Of a DNA stretch of 64,000 nt, positions 25,310-34,081 are shown one piece after another; within the stretch, counting starts at the first letter, position 1; the number at the start of each line of letters is the position of its first letter. A program made the position numbers and the translations under genes. Below the pieces are notes generated by a model. It was not told where the DNA came from. It was given only the letters and a program-made list of their open reading frames with translations, and ran no database searches. The stretch spans positions 1 to 64,000 of the forward strand of contig NZ_AULB01000018.1 in assembly GCF_000425065.1 (NCBI RefSeq). The letters run 5' to 3'. The stretch comes from Actinomadura rifamycini DSM 43936 (lineage in GTDB: Bacteria > Actinomycetota > Actinomycetes > Streptosporangiales > Streptosporangiaceae).

Positions 25310-25332
25310 AACCTGAATTCGTGGTTCCGGTT
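25310..25332. promoter_or_regulatory. TetR operator, copy 2
   Basis: A second 23-bp copy, AACCTGAAT-N5-GTTCCGGTT, 18 bp upstream of the TetR ATG. The outer flanks AGGGT and ACCCT extend the symmetry. Two spaced copies in a divergent promoter fit control of both genes by the adjacent regulator. Confidence 0.75.
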
Positions 25333-25350
25333 GACCCTGGACGGAGGACG

Positions 25351-25890
25351 ATGCGAGCCGACGCGCGCCGCAACCGCGAGCGGATCGTCGCCCGCGCCCT
25401 CGAACTGTTCGCCGAGTACGGACCCGGCGTCGGCATGGAGGACATCGCGCGCGCGGCGGGGCTCGGCGTGGGCACCCTCTACCGGCACTTCCCCGACCGC
25501 CGGGCGCTCGTCGAGGAGATCGCCGCCACCGCGCTGCGCCGGTACGCCGCGGAGCTCCGCGCGCTCGCCGCGCGGGACGTCCCGCGCTGGGACGTGTTCG
25601 CCGAGGTCGTCGCCCACTCCACCGAGCAGCCGTTCGCCCTCGTCAAAACGCTCGCCGAGGACGGGACGCCGCCGCCCGGCGAGCGGAACGCCCTGCAGCG
25701 GGAGGTCGACGGCCTCCTCCGGGAGATCGTCCGGGCCGCCCAGCGGGAGGGGGCGATGCGTGCCGACGTCCGCCCCGAGGAGGTCGTCGACCTCCTCGGC
25801 ACCGCCGTCTGCCGGCCCGGGGCGCGTGCCGGCGACGCCCTCTGCCGGGTCGTGCTGGACGGCCTCCGGCGCAGGGACGGCGGCCGCTGA
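25351..25890 (+). CDS. TetR-family transcriptional regulator
   Basis: A 179-residue repressor. The N-terminal HTH is 'RIVARALELFAEYGPGVGME' followed by 'DIARAAGLGVGTLYRHFPDR', a canonical TetR pattern. The C-terminal ligand-binding region resembles the SbtR-like subset. The ATG at 25351 follows GGAGG by a few bases; an upstream GTG would lie within the operator. It ends 4 bp before the end of the convergent kinase gene. Confidence 0.9.
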   Translation: MRADARRNRERIVARALELFAEYGPGVGMEDIARAAGLGVGTLYRHFPDRRALVEEIAATALRRYAAELRALAARDVPRWDVFAEVVAHSTEQPFALVKTLAEDGTPPPGERNALQREVDGLLREIVRAAQREGAMRADVRPEEVVDLLGTAVCRPGARAGDALCRVVLDGLRRRDGGR

Positions 25891-25894
25891 GCGG

Positions 25895-27847
25895 TCAGGC
25901 GGTCAGCTTCCACAGGCGGGCGGTGCGGTCGTCGCTCGCGCTCGCCAGCGCGGTCCCGCCGGGATGGAAGGCGAGCGCGTTGACGGCGCCCGTGTGCCCT
26001 TCGAGGATCCGGTCCACCCGCCCCGTGGCGACGTCCCAGAGCGTGATCTCGGCGGCGTCGGCGGCGTCGGGGACGGAGGAGACGGCCAGCAGCCGCCCGT
26101 CCGGGCTGAACGCGAGGGGGCCGGTGGCCTTCCCCCGGCCGGTGAGGTCGCGGAGCGTGCGGCCGGTGGAAAGGTCCCAGAGCCGGACGGGCGCGAGGAC
26201 GCTGCTCGCGGCCAGGACGCGGCCGTCGCGGCTCAGGGCCACCGAGTGGGTCGGCACCCCGGCCCCGCGGAACTCCCGGAGGAACCCGCCGCTCGCGACG
26301 TCCCACAGGCGCACGCCCCGGCCGCCGCCGACGAGGTCGCGGCCGTCCGGGGTGAAGGCCAGCGAGGCGTCCGCGTCCCCGGCGAACCTCCGGACGAGCC
26401 GTCCGGTGGCGGCGTCCCACAGGATCGGGCCGCCGCCACCGGGCGCGTCCGTGGCGAGGTACCGCCCGTTCGGGGTGCCCGCCATCGCGGCGAACTCCCG
26501 CGGGTGCTCGCTGCGCCCCTGGGTGGGGAGGCCGCGGCGCGCCCGGCCCGCGGCGACGTCCCAGACCTGCACCCCCTCCGCGGCGCTGAACATGGTTTCG
26601 CCGTCCGGGGTGAAGGCCATCGAGACGACGGGGTAGCTGTGGGCGCGCAGCGTGCGGATCCGTTCGCCGGTCTCGACGTCCCACAGGATGATCGGGCCGT
26701 CCGCGCCGCCGGTGGCGAGCGCCGTGCCGTCCGGCGTGAAGGCCGCCTGGGACACCGCGCCGTGCCCGGTGAGGATCCGGTCGCTGATCCGCCGCGCGGT
26801 GCCGCCCGGCTTCCCGGAGTGCCCGCTCGCGTCGGAGTCGCGCGTGGCCAGGACGACGGCCGGGACGGCCACGGCGGCCGCGCCCGCGGCCCCGGCCAGC
26901 AGGAACCGGCGGCGCGGCATCCGGCGCGGCGGCGCCGTGCCCGCGTCCGGCCCGGGCCGGACGGTCGGCGCGGGCGCGGCGGGTGGCGCGGGCCGGGCGG
27001 GCGGGGCGGGCGCGGCGGGTGGCGCGGGCGCCGGGCGGGGGGCGGCTTCCGCGCCGGTCAGGTGCCGCAGCAGGTCGGCGGCCGTCGGGCGGTCGTCCGG
27101 GTCCTTCGCCAGGCAGGCCGCGATCAGCTCGCGCAGCCCGCCGGGCACCGCGCCGAGGTCGGGCTCGTCGTTGACGATGCGCAGGACGATCGCCGGGATG
27201 GTGTCCGCGGCGAACGGGCTGCGGCCCGCGGCGGCGAACGCGAGCACCCCGCCGAGCGAGAACACGTCGCTGGGCGGCCCGACGGCGCGGGAGTGGACCT
27301 GCTCGGGCGACATGAACGCGTACGTGCCGACCACCGCGCCCGTCGCGGTGAGGACGCTCGCGTCGGCCATGCGCGCGATGCCGAAGTCGATGATCCGCGC
27401 GCCGTCCGCGGCCATGATGACGTTGCCCGGCTTGAGGTCGCGGTGGACCAGCCCGCAGGCGTGGACCGCGGCCAGCCCCTCGGCGAGCTGGGCGGCGAGG
27501 GCGCGCACGCGGTCGGGCGGCAGCGGCCCGCCGTCCAGCACCAGCCGCCGCAGGGACGGGCCGGGGATGTACTCGGTGACCATCCACGGCGGGTCGTCGT
27601 GCGGCCCGGCGTCCACGACCTGCGCGGTGTGGAACCCGCCGACGCGCTGCGCCGCCGCGATCTCCCGGACGAACCGGCGGCGCGCGTCCGCGGTGTCCGC
27701 CAGCTCGGGCCTGATCACCTTCACCACCACGTCCCGGCCGCCGGGCGAGGCCGCGAGGTACACCTCGCCCATGCCGCCCGCGCCGAGCCGCCCGCGGAGC
27801 CGGTAGGCGCCGACCCGCGGCGGGTCGTGCGGTCGCAGTGGGTCCAT
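25895..27847 (-). CDS. Ser/Thr protein kinase with C-terminal WD40 repeats
   Basis: A 650-residue transmembrane kinase. The kinase domain (about residues 13-270) is intact: 'GRLGAGGMGEVYLAAS', 'VVVKVIRPELAD' with the Lys, 'GLVHRDLKPGNVIM', 'IIDFGIAR' and 'GTYAFMSPEQV'. A Pro/Ala linker is followed by the hydrophobic 'RRFLLAGAAGAAAVAVPAVV' (about 320-340). At least six WD40-like blades follow, for example 'AAFTPDGTALATGGADGPII' and 'ALASASDDRTARLWKLTA'. The propeller probably mediates protein contacts or sensing. It is tail-to-tail with the TetR gene. Confidence 0.92.
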   Translation of the reverse strand: MDPLRPHDPPRVGAYRLRGRLGAGGMGEVYLAASPGGRDVVVKVIRPELADTADARRRFVREIAAAQRVGGFHTAQVVDAGPHDDPPWMVTEYIPGPSLRRLVLDGGPLPPDRVRALAAQLAEGLAAVHACGLVHRDLKPGNVIMAADGARIIDFGIARMADASVLTATGAVVGTYAFMSPEQVHSRAVGPPSDVFSLGGVLAFAAAGRSPFAADTIPAIVLRIVNDEPDLGAVPGGLRELIAACLAKDPDDRPTAADLLRHLTGAEAAPRPAPAPPAAPAPPARPAPPAAPAPTVRPGPDAGTAPPRRMPRRRFLLAGAAGAAAVAVPAVVLATRDSDASGHSGKPGGTARRISDRILTGHGAVSQAAFTPDGTALATGGADGPIILWDVETGERIRTLRAHSYPVVSMAFTPDGETMFSAAEGVQVWDVAAGRARRGLPTQGRSEHPREFAAMAGTPNGRYLATDAPGGGGPILWDAATGRLVRRFAGDADASLAFTPDGRDLVGGGRGVRLWDVASGGFLREFRGAGVPTHSVALSRDGRVLAASSVLAPVRLWDLSTGRTLRDLTGRGKATGPLAFSPDGRLLAVSSVPDAADAAEITLWDVATGRVDRILEGHTGAVNALAFHPGGTALASASDDRTARLWKLTA

Positions 27848-28030
27848 CGTCCCCCCGAGGAAGCTCCGACGGCGATCATGCTGGGGGTCCGGGCGGCGTC
27901 GTGGTACCGGCCCGCCCGGCGGCCGGCGTCCCCGCGGCCCGGACGAATCCGGCCGATCCGTGTGATTCGGCACGCCTGTCCCGGGTAGGGCGACGGCCAC
28001 ACTCGGGACGGCGGACGATCGGGGGGCGCC

Positions 28031-29506
28031 GTGCGGCAGCGGTGGCGGAGGCGGGCGCGCTCGGCGCGCTGGCCCGCCGGGATGGCGATCGCGGGGTGGC
28101 GGTGGCTGCGCAGGTCGCGGCGGGTGCGGCGGGGCGGGCTGCGCACGGACGCCGTCGCGGAGGTCGAGCGGCTGCCGCACCGGGACGGGCGCGGGGTGCA
28201 GGACTCGCGGCAGGGCGCCGGGCCCGCGTTCCAGCGGCGGTACACGGTCCGGATCGCGGGCAGCCCGCTGACCCCGGAGGAGCTGATCACCCGCCTGGGC
28301 GACGACCTGAACGCGGCGTCGCCGGTGGAGGTCGCCGTCTTCGACAAGACGGCCGGGGCCGAAGGGCTGGTCGAGGTGGGCGACGAGTACCTCGTCCACA
28401 TGCCCGGCCCGTGGAACTGCCCGGTGCGCGTCGTCGACCGGACGCCCGTGTCGTTCCGCTTCGTGACGCTGCGCGGGCACCTGGAGGCCGGGGAGATCGA
28501 GTTCCGGGCGGCGGACGCGCCGGACGGGCTCGTGTTCACGATCGAGTCGTGGGCGCGCAGCGGCGACCGGCTGGCGAGCGCCCTCTACAGCGGGCTGCGC
28601 GTCGCGAAGGAGATGCAGCTCCACATGTGGACGCACTTCTGCGAGCGGGTCGCCGAGCTGGCCGGGGGCCGCATGGCCGGCGAGATCGAGGTGCTCACCG
28701 AGCGGGCGGACACCCGCGGGACCGGGCCCGTCACGGACGCGCTCGCCGCGGCGGCCGCGAAGGGCTTCGCGCTCGCGGCGCGCCTGCGCGGCGGGCGCCC
28801 GCTGCACCCCGAGGGGCTCGTCTTCGACGCCGCGCTCGTCCTGCACGGCGCGCCGCGGGAGTGGTGCGTCCCGTTCCTGGACGACCGCGCCGTCCTGCAC
28901 GGGACGGCGCGGCTGTCGCGCGCGGCCGGGACGCCGGACGCGTTCCCGGACGTCCTCGGGCTCGCGCTGCGCTGGCCGCCGGACGGCGGCGAGGGCGGGG
29001 CCGCCGGGGAGGGCGAGGCGGAGCTGCTGCTGGCGACGACGGGGCGCGGCCCGCTGGGACGCCACCTGCTGCGGCCCTCGACCCGCTGGGCCCCCGGCTT
29101 CTACGGGTCGCTGCTCGCGTACCGGGCGGGGGACCGGCGCGTGCTGCTCGGCGCGGCCGCGCGGGGCCCGCGGATCCGCCCGGCCGGCCTCGCGGGGCTC
29201 GCGCGCGCCGCGGACGCGCGCCCGCTGCTGTTCGACCTGCTGGTGGCGACGGAGTTCGGCCCGTGGGAGCGGTTCGGCGAGCTGCGGCTCACCGGGCCGG
29301 CGCGGACGGACGCGCGCGCGCCGATCCGCTTCGATCCCGAGCGGCGCCCCATCCCGGGGCTGCCTCCGGCGGGCCTGCTGCAGCGGGTGCGCGGCCCCGC
29401 GTACGCCGCCGTCCAGGAGGTCGCCCAACGCCGCGCCGGGCGCGGCGCCCGCCCCGCCCGCCCCGATCCCGAACCGCGCCGTCGACCGGAGAAAGCACCC
29501 CGATGA
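28031..29506 (+). CDS. DUF1990-like N-terminal domain with a large unknown C-terminus
   Basis: A 491-residue protein. A very basic N-terminus (RQRWRRRARSARW) precedes a region (about residues 70-215) with 'GPWNCPVRVVDRTPVSFRFV' and 'LRGHLEAGEIEFRA'. This resembles the DUF1990/SRPBCC-like fold of the next gene. Residues 220-480 are Leu/Ala-rich with no family I recognise. It ends in ATGA shared with the following DUF1990 gene, so the two are co-translated. The pair may be paralogous; function is unknown. Confidence 0.7.
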   Translation: MRQRWRRRARSARWPAGMAIAGWRWLRRSRRVRRGGLRTDAVAEVERLPHRDGRGVQDSRQGAGPAFQRRYTVRIAGSPLTPEELITRLGDDLNAASPVEVAVFDKTAGAEGLVEVGDEYLVHMPGPWNCPVRVVDRTPVSFRFVTLRGHLEAGEIEFRAADAPDGLVFTIESWARSGDRLASALYSGLRVAKEMQLHMWTHFCERVAELAGGRMAGEIEVLTERADTRGTGPVTDALAAAAAKGFALAARLRGGRPLHPEGLVFDAALVLHGAPREWCVPFLDDRAVLHGTARLSRAAGTPDAFPDVLGLALRWPPDGGEGGAAGEGEAELLLATTGRGPLGRHLLRPSTRWAPGFYGSLLAYRAGDRRVLLGAAARGPRIRPAGLAGLARAADARPLLFDLLVATEFGPWERFGELRLTGPARTDARAPIRFDPERRPIPGLPPAGLLQRVRGPAYAAVQEVAQRRAGRGARPARPDPEPRRRPEKAPR

Positions 29507-30147
29507 GGCACAGCGTCCCGGCGCCGCACCGGCTCCACGCCGACCTGCGGCACCGTCCCCCCAACTTCGACCCGGACGAGCCGCGCACGGGCCGCGGCTG
29601 GCACGTGGACGACGTCCGCCGCGCGCTGCCGCCGGAGCCGCCGGGGCCGCCGGTCCCCGGCGGGAGCTGGGAGACCGGCCGCCGGCTCGTCCGGGACTAC
29701 GCGTACGCCGACCCGGCGATCATCCGGCGCGTGCAGGGCGCGGGCCCGCCCGAGCCCGGCCGGGACATGCTGCTGGAGGGCCGGTTCTGCGGGCTGCGCT
29801 TCCACCTCGCGGTCCGCGTCGGGGACGTCGCCGACCGCGTCGAGGAGATCGGCGGGCGGCCGGTGCGGGTGTGGGGCTGGAACTACCGGACGCTGCAAGG
29901 GCACCTGGAGCGCGGGCAGATGGACCAGGAGGTCCGCAAGTGGCTCGACACGGGCGAGGTCGAGTTCCGCATCCGCGCCGTGTCGCGGCGGGGGCGGATC
30001 CCGAACCCGGTCGTGCGGCTCGGGTTCATGCTGTTCGGCCGCCGCACGCAGCTCAAGTTCTACCGGCGGGCGTGCCGCCGCATGGAGCGCATGACGGCGG
30101 CCGCGCTCGCCGACCCCGGGCGGGCGCCCGTCCGGGACGCCGGATGA
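29503..30147 (+). CDS. DUF1990-family protein
   Basis: A 214-residue protein with the DUF1990 signature: 'RVWGWNYRTLQGHLERGQMD', 'KWLDTGEVEFRIRAVSRRG', 'NPVVRLGFMLFGRRTQLKFY' and 'RRACRRMERM'. The family is uncharacterised and may bind a hydrophobic ligand through an SRPBCC-like fold. The ATG overlaps the upstream stop, and GGAG lies about 15 nt upstream. The N-terminal 90 residues are a Pro/Arg-rich extension not usual for the family. Confidence 0.75.
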   Translation: MRHSVPAPHRLHADLRHRPPNFDPDEPRTGRGWHVDDVRRALPPEPPGPPVPGGSWETGRRLVRDYAYADPAIIRRVQGAGPPEPGRDMLLEGRFCGLRFHLAVRVGDVADRVEEIGGRPVRVWGWNYRTLQGHLERGQMDQEVRKWLDTGEVEFRIRAVSRRGRIPNPVVRLGFMLFGRRTQLKFYRRACRRMERMTAAALADPGRAPVRDAG

Positions 30148-30160
30148 CCCCGCCCCCGGC

Positions 30161-31729
30161 CTAGTCGGCCGGGACCGCCGCGTGCCGCTCCCGCAGCAGC
30201 GCCTTGTGGATCTTGCCGACGGGCGTCAGCGGGACCTCGGCGGTGATCACGAAGCGGCGCGGGACCTTGTAGTCGGCGAGCCGCTCCCGGCAGTACGCGG
30301 CCAGCTCGTCCGCCGTGGGCGGCGCGCCGTCCGGGCGGGGCACGACGTAGCAGCAGCCGACCTCGCCGAGGACGTCGTCGGGGACGCCGAACCCGGCGAC
30401 CATCGCGACCTTGGGGTGCGCGCCGAGCACGTTCTCGATCTCCACCGGGTACACGTTGAAGCCGCCCTGGATGTACATCTCCTTCTTGCGGCCGCGCAGC
30501 ACCACGTGCCCGTCCGGTTCCAGCAGCGCCATGTCGCCCGTCGCGAGCCAGCCGTCCGGCAGGAACGCCTCCGCGGTCTCCTCCGGCATGTCCCAGTAGC
30601 CGGCGGCGACGCAGCCGCCGCGGATCTGGAGCTCGCCGGTCTCCCCCGCCGGGAGGACGGCCCCGTCCGCGCCGACCGTCCGGGCCTCGAAGCCGCCGAT
30701 CGGGACGCCGAGGGTCCGCGCGACCGTCTCGGCGTCGTCGTCCGTCCCGGACAGCACGCACGCGCCCGACGACTCCGACAGGCCGTACAGCCCGTACAGC
30801 GACGCGCCCGGGAAGGCGCGGCGGATCTCCTCGCCCAGCGCGGGCTCCACGTTGGAGCCGCCCGCGACGCACGTCCGGACGGACGACACGTCCCGCTCGG
30901 GGAGGCTCGCGTGCCCGAGCATCAGCGTGAACATCGTCGGGACGGCGCTCAGCAGCGTCACCCGGTGGCGCTCGACGGCGCGCAGGGCGCCGTCCGGGCT
31001 GAACGCGGGCAGCAGCGCCACCGCCGACCCCGCGGCCAGCGCGGCCGCGATCGTGCAGGTGATGCCGCCGACGTGGTTGAGCGGCAGGTGGCCGAGCAGC
31101 ACGTCCCGCTCGTCCATGCCGAGGTGCGCGGCCTGCGCGGACGCCGACGCGAGCAGGCCGCCGTGCGTGATCACCGCGCCCTTCGGGCGTCCGGTGGTGC
31201 CCGAGGTGTAGAGGATCAGCAGCGGGTCGCCGGGGTCGACGGCGGCGCGGGCCGCGGCGAGCGCCGCCGGGTCGGGCGGTGCGGCGGCGAGGTCGTCGAA
31301 CGAGCCCGCGCCGGGGAAGCCGGTGCCGAAGAACACGAAGTCGCGGACGCCGGGGATGCGCGGCCGGAACCCGTCGAAGAACGCGGCGAAGTCGAACCCG
31401 CCGACGGCGCCGGCGGAGACGACCGTCCGGGCGCCGCTCTGGCCGAGCATGTACGCCAGCTCGGCCTCCCGGTACCGGACGTTCAGCGGGACGACGACGG
31501 CGCCGATGCGGGCCGCGCCGAAGAAGACGGCGAGCCACTGCGGGGTGTTGGGCCCGAGCAGCCCGACGCGGTCGCCGCGGCCGACGCCGCGGGCGAGCAG
31601 CCCGGACGCGACGCGGTCGGCGAGTTCGTCGAAGGCGGGGTAGGTGATGGTGTCGTCGCCGTCGTACAGGAACGTGCCGCCCCTGGCCGCCGCGTCCCGC
31701 AGTGCGGCCCCGACCGTCGTCGCCTGCAT
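30161..31729 (-). CDS. Acyl-CoA synthetase (AMP-dependent ligase)
   Basis: A 522-residue ANL-superfamily enzyme. It would activate a carboxylic acid as acyl-AMP and transfer it to CoA. Motifs: 'LLILYTSGTTGRPKGAVITH' (P-loop), 'LYGLYGLSESSGACV', 'GWLATGDMALLEPDGHVVLR' and 'GRKKEMYIQGGFNVYPVEIE', with the catalytic Lys in 'LTPVGKIHKALL'. The overall pattern resembles FadD-type or medium/aryl acid ligases. It stands alone next to a SAM methyltransferase gene, 25 bp apart on the same strand. Substrate unknown. Confidence 0.88.
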   Translation of the reverse strand: MQATTVGAALRDAAARGGTFLYDGDDTITYPAFDELADRVASGLLARGVGRGDRVGLLGPNTPQWLAVFFGAARIGAVVVPLNVRYREAELAYMLGQSGARTVVSAGAVGGFDFAAFFDGFRPRIPGVRDFVFFGTGFPGAGSFDDLAAAPPDPAALAAARAAVDPGDPLLILYTSGTTGRPKGAVITHGGLLASASAQAAHLGMDERDVLLGHLPLNHVGGITCTIAAALAAGSAVALLPAFSPDGALRAVERHRVTLLSAVPTMFTLMLGHASLPERDVSSVRTCVAGGSNVEPALGEEIRRAFPGASLYGLYGLSESSGACVLSGTDDDAETVARTLGVPIGGFEARTVGADGAVLPAGETGELQIRGGCVAAGYWDMPEETAEAFLPDGWLATGDMALLEPDGHVVLRGRKKEMYIQGGFNVYPVEIENVLGAHPKVAMVAGFGVPDDVLGEVGCCYVVPRPDGAPPTADELAAYCRERLADYKVPRRFVITAEVPLTPVGKIHKALLRERHAAVPAD

Positions 31730-31754
31730 ACGTCCTCCTCGCTCGGTGGACCCT

Positions 31755-32558
31755 CTAGGGTTTGCGTCCGACCCCCGCGTAGAACCACGTCTGCCGGGCC
31801 CGGTCCGGGTCGACCGGGTGGTCGGGACGCCACAGCGGCGCCCACACCAGTCCGGGCTCGACGGGTTCGAACTCCCCGAACAGGGCGGTGACCTGCTCGA
31901 GGGTGCGGGGCGTTCCGGGAGCGGACGTGCGGTTGTAGACCTCGACGACCTTGGCGACGACGTCGGGGACGCCGTCGGCGGAGGCGTGGGTCATGACGAG
32001 GTGGCTGCCGGGCGCGAGGGCCTCGCGGAGCTCGGCCATGATGCCGGGCGGGTCGTCCTCGTCGGGGACGAAGTGCAGGGTCGCCACGAGGAGCAGCGCG
32101 ACGGGCCTGGTGAGGTCGAGGAGATCGAGCTCCGGGTGCTCCAGGATGTCGCGGGGCCGCCGCAGGTCGGCCTCGATCATCCGGGTGACGTGCGACCCGG
32201 CGAGCAGCGCGCGGCCGTGCGCGACGACCTGGTCGTCGTAGTCGACGTAGACGGTCCGGGCGTCGGGGTTCACCGACTGGGCGATCTGGTGCACGTTCTG
32301 CTGCGTGGGCAGGCCGGTGCCGATGTCGAGGAACTGGTCGACGCCCTGCTCGGCGAGGTGGCGGACCGCGCGTCCGAGGAAAGCGCGGTTCTCCCTGATC
32401 AGGACGGGGAGCGTGGGATCGGCCGCGATCGCCTCCTCGGCGCGGAGCCGGTCGGCGGTGTAATGGTCCTTGCCGCCCAGGTAGTAGTCGTACATCCGCG
32501 CAATGTTCGGCACATTCGGGTCAAATCCGCCCGCAGCCCTCTGCTCCCGCACTTTCAC
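31755..32558 (-). CDS. SAM-dependent methyltransferase, DUF574 type
   Basis: A 267-residue protein of the actinobacterial DUF574/Methyltransf_19 family. It starts VKVREQRAAGGFDPNVPNIA and has 'RMYDYYLGGKDHYTADR', the SAM-binding 'QFLDIGTGLPTQQNVHQIAQ', and 'VYVDYDDQVVAHGRALL'. The C-terminal 'RQTWFYAGVGRKP' is also typical. These enzymes are abundant in actinomycetes, and almost none has a known substrate. The GTG start keeps the family's usual N-terminus. Confidence 0.88.
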   Translation of the reverse strand: MKVREQRAAGGFDPNVPNIARMYDYYLGGKDHYTADRLRAEEAIAADPTLPVLIRENRAFLGRAVRHLAEQGVDQFLDIGTGLPTQQNVHQIAQSVNPDARTVYVDYDDQVVAHGRALLAGSHVTRMIEADLRRPRDILEHPELDLLDLTRPVALLLVATLHFVPDEDDPPGIMAELREALAPGSHLVMTHASADGVPDVVAKVVEVYNRTSAPGTPRTLEQVTALFGEFEPVEPGLVWAPLWRPDHPVDPDRARQTWFYAGVGRKP

Positions 32559-32723
32559 GTCCCCTCACCAGCCACCCTCATCCCACAAGCTAGTACGAAA
32601 TCGCGCCTAACCGTGATTCGCCGGACCCGGCGTGTCCGTTCGAAAATGGCCGGGCGGTCAGGAGATGTGCGTCGAGCCGATGATTTGCTCCAGATCGCCC
32701 TGGTTCGCTCCGGACGACGCCGG

Positions 32724-33758
32724 TCACGCGGGCGCCGGACGCCGGGCCCGCGCCCGGAGCAGGGCGGCGCCGACCGCGGCGCCGGCCGCCAGGACCGCCG
32801 CGGCGCCGACGGCCGCCCACACGGTCGCCGCGCGCCGCCGGGCACGCGGGACCGGGGCGCCGGAGGCGGTCGGCGGGGGCGGGGGCGGGGCGGCGGCGTC
32901 CGGACGGGAGACCGCCTCGTGCGGCCGGTCGGGCGGCCGGAGCCCGCCGGAGGCGGCCGCGGGATCGCACGCCGCGCGGACCTCTTCGGCCGTCGGGCGG
33001 TCGCCGGGGTCCTTGGCCAGGCACGCGGCGACCACGTCGCGCAGGTCGGCGGGCACGCCGGTCAGGTCGGGGGCCTCGTGGAGGAGCCCGCGCAGCATCG
33101 TCTCCATCGAATTCCCGTCGAAGGGCACGGCGCCGGTGGCGGCGAACACCAGCACCCTGCCGAGGGCGTACACGTCGGTGGCGTCCCGGATCTCCCAGTC
33201 GCCGCGGATCTGCTCGGGCGTCAGGTACAGCGCCGACCGGGCGGCCTCCCCGGCCTCGGTGCCCGGGTCGTCCTCCGCTGTCCGGACGGTCCCGAAGCCG
33301 ACGATGCGCGGGCCGTCCGCGGTGAGGATCACGTCGCCGGAGTGCAGGTCGCGGCGCACCAGCCCGCAGGCGTGCAGGGCGGCGAGGCCCTCGGCGAGCC
33401 CCGCCCCGAGCGTCCGGACCGTGCGGGCCGGGAGCGGACCGCGCTCGGCGACGGTCTCCGCCAGCGAGGGGCCGGGGACGTACTCGGCGGCGAGCCAGGG
33501 CCGGTCGGCGTGCGGGTCGGCGTCCGCGACCCGCGCGTTGCGGGCGCCGCCGACCCGGCGGGCCGCCGCGGCCTCGGCGGCGAACCGGCGGCGGAACCCC
33601 TCCTCGGCGGCGAGCCCGGGACGGACCAGCGTCACCGCCACCGGGCGCCCGCCGGGCGCCCGGCCGAGGTAGGTGGGTCCCCGCCGGCCGTGGCCGAGGA
33701 GCGCGACCGGCGCGTACGGGCCCACGGCGGGCGGGTCGTCGTCGTGAAGCGGCAGCAC
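32724..33758 (-). CDS. Membrane-anchored Ser/Thr pseudokinase
   Basis: A 344-residue protein with a kinase fold (residues about 10-255) but lost catalytic residues. The VAIK lysine is Thr ('RPVAVTLVRPG', near 43). HRDLKxxN reads 'VRRDLHSGDVIL' (near 136), so His and Asn are replaced. The DFG Asp is Gly ('RIVGFGTVR', near 154). The glycine loop is 'LLGHGRRGPTYLG'. A Pro-rich linker leads to one C-terminal membrane helix ('VWAAVGAAAVLAAGAAVGAA') with almost no external part. I use the GTG after AGAGG. It probably acts as an allosteric or scaffold partner, perhaps of the active WD40 kinase at 25895-27847 (inference). Confidence 0.8.
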   Translation of the reverse strand: MLPLHDDDPPAVGPYAPVALLGHGRRGPTYLGRAPGGRPVAVTLVRPGLAAEEGFRRRFAAEAAAARRVGGARNARVADADPHADRPWLAAEYVPGPSLAETVAERGPLPARTVRTLGAGLAEGLAALHACGLVRRDLHSGDVILTADGPRIVGFGTVRTAEDDPGTEAGEAARSALYLTPEQIRGDWEIRDATDVYALGRVLVFAATGAVPFDGNSMETMLRGLLHEAPDLTGVPADLRDVVAACLAKDPGDRPTAEEVRAACDPAAASGGLRPPDRPHEAVSRPDAAAPPPPPPTASGAPVPRARRRAATVWAAVGAAAVLAAGAAVGAALLRARARRPAPA

Positions 33759-33829
33759 TGCGACACCTCTCGTGTTGATCTTCCACGGGAGGAGACGCTC
33801 CGGACGGCCGTCCGGTTCGGGGGCGTCCG

Positions 33830-34081
33830 TCAGGAATCGGAGCGGACGAACGCGCTGAACCAGTGGCCGGTGATGTGGTCGGCCGGCGAGTAGAAAGGGA
33901 AGTCGGGGTCGGTCATCTGGCGGAACAGGAACTCGGTGGCCGTGCAGTCGAACCGGGTGCCCTCGTCGCGTTCGGTCACGGCGTAGACGGGCCAGCGGTC
34001 GGGGCCGGGGCCCTCGGCGATCCACCAGATCGTCTCGTGGGGGTCGCGCGTCGAGGTCGGTGTGGCGCCCGGCGCGCTCAG
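33830..34081 (-). pseudogene. SUKH/SMI1-like C-terminal fragment lacking a start codon
   Basis: Directly after the stop of the MoxR gene, another frame encodes a convincing 83-residue C-terminus. It includes 'HETIWWIAEGPGPDRWPVYA', 'RFDCTATEFLFRQMTDPDF' and 'HITGHWFSAFVRSDS'. The TEFL motif resembles SMI1/KNR4 (SUKH) domains, which often act as toxin immunity proteins. I find no ATG, GTG or TTG that would give a whole domain, since the frame upstream is only the shadow of the MoxR gene. It may be a decayed SUKH gene, or it may need a CTG start or a frameshift. Confidence 0.45.
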
